Origin: Bacillota bacterium
Lineage (GTDB): Bacteria > Bacillota > Dehalobacteriia > UBA4068
Assembly (NCBI GenBank): GCA_017439615.1
Contig: JAFSIU010000112.1
Span: forward strand, 1-21,912
DNA length: 21,912 nt
Direction of reading: 5' to 3'
Below, piece after piece: positions 1-6,536 of this stretch. Position 1 is the stretch's first letter. Every line of letters starts with the position of its first letter. The notes under the pieces are model-generated. The model was given only the letters and a program-made list of their open reading frames with translations. It made no database searches and was not told the origin of the DNA. Made by a program: the position numbers and the translations under genes.

Positions 1-1
1 C

Positions 2-40
2 CTGTTCCATAGAAAAAGCTATGTCAGAGCACTTGATTAA
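2..40 (+). CDS. possible 3' end of an upstream CDS (partial)
   Basis: The second frame reads 12 codons from the window edge to a TAA at 38-40 (tail ...YVRALD). The stop sits directly on the start of a terminator hairpin, as is common at the end of an operon. Twelve codons cannot identify a product. Another frame stays open through the terminator and its T-run to about position 143, but it would be low-complexity Phe/Leu-rich, so I consider it less likely. The stretch may also simply be a 3' untranslated region. Confidence 0.25.
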   Translation: MFHRKSYVRALD

Positions 41-61
41 AGCTCAAAACGGGGCTTTTTT
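39..61 (+). terminator. rho-independent terminator of the upstream unit
   Basis: AAAGCTC (39-45) pairs with GGGCTTT (52-58) through one G-T wobble, with a 6-nt loop. The stem runs straight into more T residues at 59-61 and a T-rich tract. It separates whatever lies left of the window from the flavodoxin-like gene. Confidence 0.65.
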
Positions 62-205
62 CTTGTCTTTTTTAGGGGTAAAAATGTCAAATTTTAGCCT
101 TTTTTTACACCTTATGTGTGGGAAAAGTGTGGAAATAATTAGTTAGTTTTGTCGATTTTTTTGCGTGCATAAGGATTTAAAAGTTTCTATTAGGAGGAAA
201 TTGAA

Positions 206-703
206 ATGAAAGCCAAGGCAATAGTTTATACTTCTGAAACAGGACACACAGCTGATTATGCGCATCTTTTGGCCAAAAAAACAGGTTTGCCTGTTTATTC
301 GCTTGCAGATGCCAAAAAGGCTCTGCCGCATGATACAAAAATAGTTTATCTTGGCTGGCTGATGGCAAGCCGTGTAAAAGATCTGAAAAAGGCTGCTAAT
401 TTGTTTGATATTAAGATTTTGTGCGCTGTCGGTCTTGCGCCAAGCGGTTTCCAGCTTGATGAAGTACGCAAAGCCAACAATTTGCCTGCGGAATTGCTTG
501 TGTTCACCCTGCAGGGAGGAATGGACAGAGCTAAGCTGCGCGGCGTGAATGCTTTTGCAATCAAAATGCTGATCAGAATGCTCAATGCCAAAGTGGATAA
601 GACTCCTGAAGACGAGGGAATGCTTGATTTGCTGAACAAGGGCGGATATTATGTCTGCGAGGAAAACCTGACGCCTGTTGTGCAGTGTTTACGCGGTGAA
701 TAA
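206..703 (+). CDS. flavodoxin-domain protein
   Basis: A 165-residue protein resembling a flavodoxin fold. A beta strand (KAKAIVYTS) is followed by the loop TSETGHT (residues 9-15), the position of the FMN-phosphate-binding loop (T/S-x-T-G-x-T) in flavodoxins. A hydrophobic strand KIVYLGWLMA then matches the next core strand. By family it would bind FMN and act as a cytoplasmic electron carrier or flavodoxin-like oxidoreductase; the redox partner is unknown. The C-terminal half (VFTLQGGMDRAKL and onwards) resembles flavodoxin-domain proteins of the protoporphyrinogen-oxidase-like or Flavodoxin_5 type, though I cannot place it in a subfamily. The start is well supported by AGGAGG at 192-197, 8 nt before the ATG. 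It is a single gene between the terminator at 39-61 and the promoter at 735-763. No terminator is visible behind it, so some read-through into the next gene is possible. Confidence 0.7.
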   Translation: MKAKAIVYTSETGHTADYAHLLAKKTGLPVYSLADAKKALPHDTKIVYLGWLMASRVKDLKKAANLFDIKILCAVGLAPSGFQLDEVRKANNLPAELLVFTLQGGMDRAKLRGVNAFAIKMLIRMLNAKVDKTPEDEGMLDLLNKGGYYVCEENLTPVVQCLRGE

Positions 704-734
704 TAGTCTGTGAATAAATTATATTCCTGAAATA

Positions 735-763
735 TAGACATATTTTGCGATTTATGGTATATT
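735..763 (+). promoter_or_regulatory. promoter of the TM1266-like gene
   Basis: TAGACA (735-740), a 17-nt spacer and TATATT (758-763), with an extended -10 TG at 755-756. It predicts a start near 770, giving a leader of about 40 nt. A perfect 6-bp dyad TATATT-CCTGA-AATATA (720-736) touches the -35 and could be an operator; that last point is inference. Confidence 0.6.
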
Positions 764-812
764 CTGTTATGAGCCCTGCTCAATTTTTTGTAAAAACGGA
801 GGTTTGAATATT

Positions 813-1055
813 ATGGAAACCAAAATTGCTTTGATCGGTATTATTGTTGAGAACGCAGCTTCTGTTGATCAGCTCAATGCATTGCTGCATGACTATGCAG
901 ACAGCATTATCGGCAGAATGGGCTTGCCCTATGGCGCACGCAAGATCAATATCATCAGCATCGCTCTTGATGCTCCCACAGATGTTATCGAAGCACTTGC
1001 TGCAAAGATTTGCGAAATCGAAGGCGTCAGTGCAAAAACTGTTTATTCCGCATAA
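813..1055 (+). CDS. TM1266-like iron-only hydrogenase system putative regulator
   Basis: An 80-residue, single-domain protein matching the TM1266 family (ferredoxin-like/ACT-like alpha-beta fold). It opens with METKIALIGIIVEN, carries the hallmark IIGRMGLPY at residues 32-40, then strand INIISIALDA, and ends in GVSAKTVYS. In other genomes this family sits beside [FeFe]-hydrogenase maturation genes and is called a putative regulator; its biochemical role is not established. No hydrogenase gene is in this window. A TTG at 804 lies in frame, but GGAGG at 798-802 is only 1 nt from it and 10 nt from the ATG at 813, so I take 813 as the start. It has its own promoter (735-763) and a strong terminator (1119-1147), so it is probably monocistronic. 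Confidence 0.8.
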   Translation: METKIALIGIIVENAASVDQLNALLHDYADSIIGRMGLPYGARKINIISIALDAPTDVIEALAAKICEIEGVSAKTVYSA

Positions 1056-1118
1056 TCCGAATTTTGCATAAGCAAAGAGCCGCCATGTAATAATAAGCTT
1101 CATAAAACAAGAACTTAC

Positions 1119-1147
1119 GGCACTACCCTTTGTGGGTAGTGCCTTTT
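1119..1147 (+). terminator. rho-independent terminator after the TM1266-like gene
   Basis: A perfect 10-bp stem: GGCACTACCC (1119-1128) pairs with GGGTAGTGCC (1134-1143), with a 5-nt loop and a TTTT tail at 1144-1147. Confidence 0.9.
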
Positions 1148-1436
1148 AAAATTCTGTTCGCCTGTTTTTATGTTTGTATAAGTCAGAACATATGAGATGA
1201 AGTTGTCGGAAAAAGCTGCAGCAACAGTGCCGGACAGAAAGCATATCAGGCCTTTCAGGAGGCGGTAAAATCACAATTTCCCTTGACTCTCTGTCAAAAT
1301 AGAAGCAACACTGTTTGCTTTATAAAAACATTGCAGAAACTAAACAGAAATACGGAATCTGCTCTTTGCATAAAACGTTTAATACAGGCTTTTTGCATAT
1401 ATGTCTCTCGTTTTTTCGAAGTGTGGGATTTTTTTC
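1148..1436. other. non-coding gap before the ABC transport operon
   Basis: This stretch of about 290 nt has no convincing gene. I looked for cobalamin, Moco, THF and similar riboswitch cores, because an importer follows, and recognised none. It lies upstream of the promoter at 1437, so it would not be part of that transcript's leader anyway. It contains two small perfect dyads: TTGAC-TCTCT-GTCAA (1283-1297) and AAGCAA-CACTGT-TTGCTT (1303-1320). A 23-codon ORF (1197-1268) has no ribosome binding site. The rest is AT-rich and featureless to me. Confidence 0.5.
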
Positions 1437-1465
1437 TTGACTTGCATACTATTTACCTGTATACT
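1437..1465 (+). promoter_or_regulatory. promoter of the ABC transport operon
   Basis: TTGACT (1437-1442), a 17-nt spacer and TATACT (1460-1465), close to the vegetative consensus. The start would be near 1472, giving a leader of about 40 nt to the ATG at 1513. GCATAC (1444-1449) and GTATAC (1459-1464) form an imperfect inverted repeat across the spacer and could be an operator. It does not match Fur, DtxR or MntR boxes as I know them. Confidence 0.7.
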
Positions 1466-1512
1466 TAAGCTCATAAATCGTATTTTGCTAAATAATTATG
1501 TATAGGATTTGT

Positions 1513-2523
1513 ATGAAAATATTAAACAAAAACAAACGAATGCCTTTATGGTTGAATATTCTGTTGATTGTTGTACCCTTGTTTTGCGTGATCATCTCTC
1601 TTTTGGCAGGCAGATATTTCATTTCTCCTTTGGAGGTCTGGAAGACACTTTTCAGTCCCTCCTTTGGTGAAGCTCCGACGACAGTTGTTATGGAGCTGCG
1701 CCTGCCCCGTTCTTTGGCGGCAGCATTTGTTGGTGCCTCATTAGCTGTCAGCGGTGCTGCTTATCAGGGTGTTTTTCGTAATCCTTTGGTCAATTCAAGC
1801 CTTTTGGGCGTTTCTCAGGGTGCCGGCTTTGGTGCCTCTTTGGCTATCGTTGCCTTGGGTGGAGGCGCAGTGCTTTATCCATGCTCCTTTATTTTTGCAG
1901 TGATGGCAGTTGGATTGAGCATCTTGGCAGGACGTATTGCCAAATCCAATACAAATGTAACTTTGATTTTGGGCGGCACCATTGTTTCTGCTTTTTTTGG
2001 TGCTCTGACTTCGATTCTGAAATATATGGCGGATCCTTATTCACAGCTGCCCAGCATCACCTTTTGGTTTATGGGCAGCTTTGCGTCTGTCGGCAGTATT
2101 CATTTGGTTGCAATCATACCAATGGTTATCGGTATGGGGCTGATTTTTCTGTGCCGCTGGAAAATCAATGTGCTTTCTATGGGCGACAGAGAGGCAGCTA
2201 CGCTGGGCTTGAACACCGGTTTTTACAAGCTGCTGCTTATTGGTGGCGCAACACTTTGCACTACGGCTGCCGTTTGCATCAGCGGTGTTATCGGCTGGGT
2301 GGGCTTGGTCATTCCGCATATCGGACGTATGCTGGTTGGCAATGACAACAATCGTCTTATTCCCGTCAGCATTTCGCTGGGTGCCGCTTTTATGGTTATC
2401 ATTGATATTCTTGCCCGCAATCTGACGGCATCTGAGCTGCCTATCGGCATTCTGACCGCACTTGTCGGCACGCCATTCTTTGTCTATCTTTTGAAGAAAA
2501 CCAAAGGAGGTGTCTGGAGATGA
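1513..2523 (+). CDS. FecCD/BtuC-family ABC transporter permease
   Basis: A 336-residue polytopic membrane protein, the usual size for BtuC/FecC/FecD permeases that import iron-siderophores, haem, corrinoids or, in the MolB branch, molybdate. It shows the family landmarks in order: RLPR (63-66), the GAAYQGVFRNPLV block (81-93), the ATPase-coupling helix GDREAATLGL (224-233), GVIGWVGLVIPHIGR (258-272) and the C-terminal LPIGILTALVGTPFF (309-323). The segment FWFMGSF (184-190) is common in anaerobe and archaeal members. Two starts are in frame, ATG at 1498 and at 1513. I prefer 1513 because AGGA at 1504-1507 lies 5 nt before it, while 1498 has no site. The stop overlaps the ATPase start by 4 nt (ATGA), so the two are translationally coupled. 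The substrate cannot be read from the sequence. Confidence 0.9.
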   Translation: MKILNKNKRMPLWLNILLIVVPLFCVIISLLAGRYFISPLEVWKTLFSPSFGEAPTTVVMELRLPRSLAAAFVGASLAVSGAAYQGVFRNPLVNSSLLGVSQGAGFGASLAIVALGGGAVLYPCSFIFAVMAVGLSILAGRIAKSNTNVTLILGGTIVSAFFGALTSILKYMADPYSQLPSITFWFMGSFASVGSIHLVAIIPMVIGMGLIFLCRWKINVLSMGDREAATLGLNTGFYKLLLIGGATLCTTAAVCISGVIGWVGLVIPHIGRMLVGNDNNRLIPVSISLGAAFMVIIDILARNLTASELPIGILTALVGTPFFVYLLKKTKGGVWR

Positions 2524-3329
2524 GTGTTTTGCTCGAGGCTAAAGATCTTGCCTGCAACTATGGCCGACACAATGTTTTTCATGATATGAATTTCAAAATA
2601 CATAGCGGAGAAATTTTCTGTTTGCTTGGGCCAAATGGCTGCGGCAAAACAACGCTCCTTGATTGTGTGCTGGGCCTTAACTTTCCATCTTCGGGAGACG
2701 TGCTGTTGGATGGAGTGTCTGTTTCGCAATATCGCCGCTATAATCTGGCGCAAAAAATTGCCTTTGTACCGCAGCTTCATCAGGCTTCTTTTCCTTATAC
2801 AGTGCGTGAGGTGGTGCTTATGGGGCGTGCGGCATATACTTCCACCTTTGGCTCGCCTACCGAAGAGGATGATATCGCCTGCGAAGCCGCTTTGCAAAAA
2901 GTGGGTATGCTTTCATATGCCGACAAGCCCTATCACAATCTTTCAGGCGGTGAGCTGAAGCTGGTGCTTTTGGCAAGAGCCATAGGACAAAAGGCTCCCT
3001 TGCTACTGCTGGATGAACCGACAGCGCATTTAGATTTTCGCAATGAACTGTTGTTTTTAGAAATGATGATTACTCTGTGCCGAGAGGAAGGGATAGCTCT
3101 TTTGATGGCGACACACTCCCCCGACCAAGCCTTTTTCATGGAAGAAAAGGGGCTGAATGTAACAGCCGCAATGTATGCAAAGGGCACCATTTGTTATATA
3201 GGCAAGCCATCTGAAATTATCACTCCCGATACTATACAGGATGTTTATGGAGTGCGTGCCCGCATCTCCATGGAGAATAATGATGACGGAACTGTTTCGC
3301 GTAAGATTTCTTTGCTGCACACGGTTTAG
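2520..3329 (+). CDS. FecE/BtuD-type ABC transporter ATP-binding protein
   Basis: A 269-residue cytoplasmic ATPase that would drive the permease encoded just before it. It has Walker A GPNGCGKTT (37-45), Q-loop Q85 in FVPQLHQ, the ABC signature LSGGE (141-145), Walker B LLLLDEP (161-167), D-loop LDF and switch histidine H199 in MATHSPDQ. The region FPYTVREVVLMGR (91-103) is typical of the metal-chelate importer subfamily. The start is set by AAAGGAGG at 2503-2510, 9 nt before the ATG. The C-terminal 60 residues, after the H-loop, include GVRARI, as in other family members. It lies in the same operon as the permease and the binding protein, which follows 35 nt after its stop. Confidence 0.92.
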   Translation: MSVLLEAKDLACNYGRHNVFHDMNFKIHSGEIFCLLGPNGCGKTTLLDCVLGLNFPSSGDVLLDGVSVSQYRRYNLAQKIAFVPQLHQASFPYTVREVVLMGRAAYTSTFGSPTEEDDIACEAALQKVGMLSYADKPYHNLSGGELKLVLLARAIGQKAPLLLLDEPTAHLDFRNELLFLEMMITLCREEGIALLMATHSPDQAFFMEEKGLNVTAAMYAKGTICYIGKPSEIITPDTIQDVYGVRARISMENNDDGTVSRKISLLHTV

Positions 3330-3349
3330 CTCCTCAAAGTCAATATAGA

Positions 3350-3356
3350 AAAGAGG
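3350..3356 (+). promoter_or_regulatory. ribosome binding site that points to an ATC start
   Basis: AAAGAGG at 3350-3356 is the only purine-rich site before the binding protein. Exactly 8 nt downstream, in the frame of the signal peptide, stands ATC (3365), not ATG, GTG or TTG. The TTG at 3360 is in another frame and stops after 12 codons. Confidence 0.6.
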
Positions 3357-3364
3357 TTTTTGTT

Positions 3365-4459
3365 ATCAAAACACAATTCGGAAAAAATCTATGTTTAGTA
3401 TTCATCCTGGTCCTGTGTATCCTTGCTCTTGGCGCTTGCGGAGATCCTGCCGAGCAAACAGGCGACAAAAGCGTTGTTGATATGATGGGCAGAACTGTTA
3501 TTGTGCCCGAAGACCCACAGCAAATCTGCGCTCTCAATCCCTTTTGCGCTCCCTTTGTTGTTGCCTTCGGACATGGCGAGAGCATGAAGGCGACAGTTAA
3601 CGCTATCAAACGCGATGTGCTTATTCAGGCCATTTGCCCTTCCTTGAAGGATGCTGTGGTTGTTAAAAACAGCGGTTCAGTCAATGCTGAGGCTGTTTTG
3701 GCTTTGGGGGTTGACTTGATTTTCCTTGAGGAGGGTACATATATCAATGATGATGAAAGGGCGAAGCTCGATGCCCTCAACATCCCATATCTGGTGCTGA
3801 AAAACAGTACTATTGAAGAAGCAATGGAATCTATCTTGCTGATGGGCAAAGTGCTCAATGCCGAAGAAAGGGCGGAGCAATATGTGGCATATTACAGAAC
3901 TGTCTTGCAGGATGTAGCCGAAATTGTTGCTGGTATCCCCGAAGACGAGCGTCCCAATCTTTATCATTCTGTAAATGAGGCAACACGCACCGATTTCCCC
4001 GGCAGCATCACAGCTGAATGGGTGGCTTACAGCGGGGTAAACAATGTTTCCATCCAAGATGACGGCAAACTGAATTTGAGCGGCGACAGTGCTTACACCA
4101 CTTTGGAGCAGATATTTGTCTGGGATCCGGAAGTTATCATCTGCAATGAGCCGGGGGTAGCAAACTATATCCTCACTGACAGCAAATGGGTAGGCCTGCA
4201 GGCAGTCAAAGATGGCAAGGTCTATCAAATGCCTGTTGGCATAACCCGTTGGGGACATCCCAATAGCACGGAAACTCCACTTGCACTTATCTGGTTGGTC
4301 GAAACTATCTATCCTGACTGTTTTGAATATGACTTGGGCGAGGAAACAAAGAAGTTTTACAAGAATTTCTTTGATTATGACTTGGATGACGAAATGCTGA
4401 AGGCGGTTTTATCCGGTGAAGGTATGCGCAGCCCGAAAACAAATACCAGTGTTGAATAG
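3365..4459 (+). CDS. ABC importer substrate-binding lipoprotein (ATC start inferred)
   Basis: A class III (PeriBP/BtuF-FhuD-like) binding protein of about 364 residues, anchored outside the membrane as the receptor of the importer. From ATC 3365 the frame gives a textbook lipoprotein signal: KTQFGKN, a hydrophobic core LCLVFILVLCILAL, and lipobox LGAC with the modified Cys at residue 25. The mature domain begins DMMGRTVIVPEDPQQI, typical of the family, and contains DLIFL and a WDPEVIICNEPG strand. The C-terminal WGHPNSTETPLALIWL block is seen in MolA-like and other anaerobe binding proteins. No ATG, GTG or TTG occurs in frame between the stop at 3302 and the ATG at 3482. Starting at 3482 would delete the whole export signal. 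Either ATC is the initiator, or an ancestral ATG has mutated (or been misread) in its third base. The ligand is unknown. Confidence 0.8.
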   Translation: MKTQFGKNLCLVFILVLCILALGACGDPAEQTGDKSVVDMMGRTVIVPEDPQQICALNPFCAPFVVAFGHGESMKATVNAIKRDVLIQAICPSLKDAVVVKNSGSVNAEAVLALGVDLIFLEEGTYINDDERAKLDALNIPYLVLKNSTIEEAMESILLMGKVLNAEERAEQYVAYYRTVLQDVAEIVAGIPEDERPNLYHSVNEATRTDFPGSITAEWVAYSGVNNVSIQDDGKLNLSGDSAYTTLEQIFVWDPEVIICNEPGVANYILTDSKWVGLQAVKDGKVYQMPVGITRWGHPNSTETPLALIWLVETIYPDCFEYDLGEETKKFYKNFFDYDLDDEMLKAVLSGEGMRSPKTNTSVE

Positions 4460-4473
4460 GGGAGGTTTTGGAT

Positions 4474-5214
4474 ATGGAAATTTTGATTTGTATTGATGAT
4501 ACCGACAATTTGGATTCTATGGGTACGGGTGAGATTCTGGAAAATATGATAGATTCCCTGCAAAATCAGGGTCTTGCTGAATGCAGCTTTGTTACCAGGC
4601 ATCAGCTTTATATCCATCCGGAAATTGCTTATACCTCACACAATAGCTCTATGTGCACAGAGGGTAAGACCGAGCAACTGGAGGCTGTGATTGACTTTTG
4701 TCGCGAATATTTGGCAGCAAACAGCGCCGAAGGCTCTGACCCCGGTCTTTGCATCGTTTTGCCGGAAAAGCTTGCAAACAAGCAAGAATTGCTGGAATTT
4801 TCCTTCAAGTCCAAAGAAACCGTCCGCCACAAAGCCGAGGCCTTTGCATTGGCTGAGAAATATCCCGAAGCAGTTTTCCTCTCCGAGCATGGCGGCACCG
4901 GCGATGGTGTCATCGGCGCATTGGCAGGCTGTGGCTTGCGAATCAGCGGCAATGATGGACGCATCAAGGGCAAGTTCAAGCCCCGCACACCGAATGAGAT
5001 CCATTCTGTTGCCGAGTTTTGCCGCATCTATGGCGTGGACAGAGTGCTCACCCTGGACAAAGAACTGCTTGCTGCTGAAGAGCAATTGGTTTTCAAAAGC
5101 GAGAGCAAGGCCCTGTTTTTGGATTTTCAAAAAACTGTCTATGTCGCAAAGGATCCCGAGGATGGCGGTTTGTGGCATCCGCTGAGCAAAAAGGAGTTGC
5201 CGGACAATGCTTGA
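4474..5214 (+). CDS. TiaS kinase-domain-like protein of unknown function
   Basis: A 246-residue cytoplasmic protein. The N-terminus ICIDDTDNLDSMGTGE (residues 5-20) matches the IGIDDTDS start of the kinase-like domain of archaeal TiaS, the tRNA-Ile2 agmatidine synthase. TRHQLYIHPEIAYTSHNSS (41-59) and the glycine-rich GGTGDGVIGALAG (140-152) align with the later TiaS motifs. The zinc-ribbon and OB parts of full-length TiaS (roughly 400 residues) are absent, so tRNA agmatinylation is unlikely. An ATP-dependent phosphotransfer or ligation is the conservative inference. GGAGG at 4461-4465 lies 8 nt before ATG 4474 and too close to the alternative TTG at 4468. The gene begins 14 nt after the binding protein and overlaps the Cys-rich gene by 8 nt, so it should be co-translated with importer components. 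Confidence 0.65.
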   Translation: MEILICIDDTDNLDSMGTGEILENMIDSLQNQGLAECSFVTRHQLYIHPEIAYTSHNSSMCTEGKTEQLEAVIDFCREYLAANSAEGSDPGLCIVLPEKLANKQELLEFSFKSKETVRHKAEAFALAEKYPEAVFLSEHGGTGDGVIGALAGCGLRISGNDGRIKGKFKPRTPNEIHSVAEFCRIYGVDRVLTLDKELLAAEEQLVFKSESKALFLDFQKTVYVAKDPEDGGLWHPLSKKELPDNA

Positions 5215-5425
5215 TATAAAGAAATATTTTATTGAAGAAAGCGGCAAAAAAATTTTCCGCTTTGGCCGCGATGATGATGCAGCAGCTTGCGAATGTGCCG
5301 AACAATGCGGCAGCTTTGCATGGGATGATGATGAGGAATGTCTTGACGATTGTACGGAGTTTTGCTACAACTGCCGCTATCGCCGCTGGACAGAGTCCTC
5401 CTTCTGCTGCATGAAAACGTTTTAG
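5207..5425 (+). CDS. small cysteine-rich acidic protein, unknown function
   Basis: A 72-residue protein with nine cysteines (28, 30, 34, 45, 49, 53, 56, 67, 68), spaced C-x-C-x3-C-x10-C-x3-C-x3-C-x2-C-x10-CC. It also has two acidic runs (DDD at 22-24, DDDEE at 40-44). There is no signal peptide or membrane segment. The spacing suggests metal or Fe-S binding, but I do not recognise the family and give no function. AAGGAG at 5191-5196 is 10 nt before the ATG, inside the end of the TiaS-like gene. The 8-nt overlap argues that it is a real, coupled gene. Its place behind a metal-chelate-type importer makes a metal or cofactor handling role plausible (inference). Confidence 0.75.
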   Translation: MLDIKKYFIEESGKKIFRFGRDDDAAACECAEQCGSFAWDDDEECLDDCTEFCYNCRYRRWTESSFCCMKTF

Positions 5426-5465
5426 GATTTCTCAAAAATATATACAAAATGAAAGGATGAAAAGG

Positions 5466-6470
5466 ATGAAAAAAACACAAAAACTTTTCCGTTCAATGTT
5501 CTTTGCCATGATGCTTGTGATGCTGTTTTCTGCCTTGGCATTTGCAGGTGACGGCTCCGGCGGCAATTCCGATCAGGCCTTGACCTTGGAGGTTTGCACT
5601 CCTGCTGACAAAACTGAAGACCTTGCCCTTGATGCTGTCATCAAAATGGATTTCAGCAAAAATGTTGTGCATTTGTCTGTCAAGGAAAACAATGCACAAT
5701 GCTTCAACATGACCGATTCAAAAGGCAATGCAGTGGCATTTGTTGTCGAAATGGGCGATGACCAGGTTGATCGCGAAATCAGAAACACAATCAATGTTCG
5801 CCCGGCAGAACAGTGGCCCGCGGGCGAAACTCTCACTCTGACTATCAGCAAGGATTTGTGCTCCAAGAGCGGCTCCAGCATGGCATCTCCTGTTACATTG
5901 ACCTTCAAGACTGTTGCTTCAGAAGCTGAATATAGCGATGTTGCAGATGAAAATCTCGAAGCAGTCACCGCAATGGTTGAAAAGGGCTATTTGAAGGCAA
6001 ATGCCAACAACACCATTGGTGCTGCTGCCAAGGTGAAGCGTGGCGAATTTGTGATGCTGGTTGGTCGTTGCCGTGATATCAATGCTTCCAAATATACCGC
6101 TTCTTCTTATGATGATGTTTCCTCTTCTGCCGCTGCAATGCCCTATATCGAATGGGCAACCGGCAAGGGAATTATTATGGGCTATGGTGATGGCAAATTT
6201 GGTGCTGATGATGCATTGACACGTGAACAGGCAGCCTGCATTTTGTATCGCTATGCCAATATTTTTGATGCGGCTAATAAAGCATCTTCTGTCTCCATTG
6301 GCTCTTATGCTGATGCAGACAAGGTTTGTAATTGGGCGAAGGATGCAATGAAGTGGGCAGTTGCTGTGGGTGTGCTTGCGGCAGACGATGCTAATTGCCT
6401 GAACCCTGACGGCACCGTAACCCGTGAGGAAATGGCAAAAATGGTATATGATATAGTCGGTATCAGATAA
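5466..6470 (+). CDS. secreted S-layer-homology (SLH) domain protein with Ig-like domain
   Basis: A 334-residue exported protein. A Lys-rich N-terminus and hydrophobic core end in AFA-GDG, a signal peptidase I site near residue 27. Residues about 40-150 form a bacterial Ig-like (SbsA/Big_5-type) domain, with CTPADKTEDLALDAVIKMDFS and the closing strand SPVTLTFKTV. Three SLH repeats follow at about 157-205 (YSDV), 214-270 (YDDV, with GYGDGKFGADDALTREQAA) and 280-334 (YADA, with LNPDGTVTREEMA). SLH domains anchor proteins to pyruvylated wall polymers or peptidoglycan. Two ATGs are in frame; AAAGGA at 5452-5457 is 8 nt from ATG 5466 and directly abuts 5457, so I choose 5466. It lies 40 nt after the Cys-rich gene with no terminator between, so it is probably the last gene of the importer operon. 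Confidence 0.85.
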   Translation: MKKTQKLFRSMFFAMMLVMLFSALAFAGDGSGGNSDQALTLEVCTPADKTEDLALDAVIKMDFSKNVVHLSVKENNAQCFNMTDSKGNAVAFVVEMGDDQVDREIRNTINVRPAEQWPAGETLTLTISKDLCSKSGSSMASPVTLTFKTVASEAEYSDVADENLEAVTAMVEKGYLKANANNTIGAAAKVKRGEFVMLVGRCRDINASKYTASSYDDVSSSAAAMPYIEWATGKGIIMGYGDGKFGADDALTREQAACILYRYANIFDAANKASSVSIGSYADADKVCNWAKDAMKWAVAVGVLAADDANCLNPDGTVTREEMAKMVYDIVGIR

Positions 6471-6486
6471 TTATCGGTTTTAAAAT

Positions 6487-6511
6487 AGCCGCCCTGCGAT
6501 GCAGGGCGGCT
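6487..6511. terminator. bidirectional-type terminator between convergent genes
   Basis: A perfect 11-bp stem AGCCGCCCTGC (6487-6497)/GCAGGGCGGCT (6501-6511) with a 3-nt loop. On the + strand it is followed by TGTTTTGTTTTCTTG and ends the SLH gene. On the - strand the tail is ATTTTAAAAC, so it probably also stops comEA transcription arriving from the right. Confidence 0.9.
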
Positions 6512-6536
6512 GTTTTGTTTTCTTGTATTTTATGTT

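Noticed and set aside
1197..1268. A 23-codon ORF in the gap before the importer operon
   Set aside because: No ribosome binding site before its ATG, and no family recognised. I could not tell it from chance.
1180..1300. Cobalamin or Moco riboswitch before the importer
   Set aside because: None of the conserved core elements could be found, and the stretch lies upstream of the assigned promoter.
1283..1468. A 61-codon ORF running into the importer promoter
   Set aside because: It lacks a start signal, overlaps the -35 and -10, and has random-looking composition.
3482..4459. Binding protein beginning at ATG 3482
   Set aside because: This start has no ribosome binding site and removes the lipoprotein signal that is clearly encoded upstream in the same frame.
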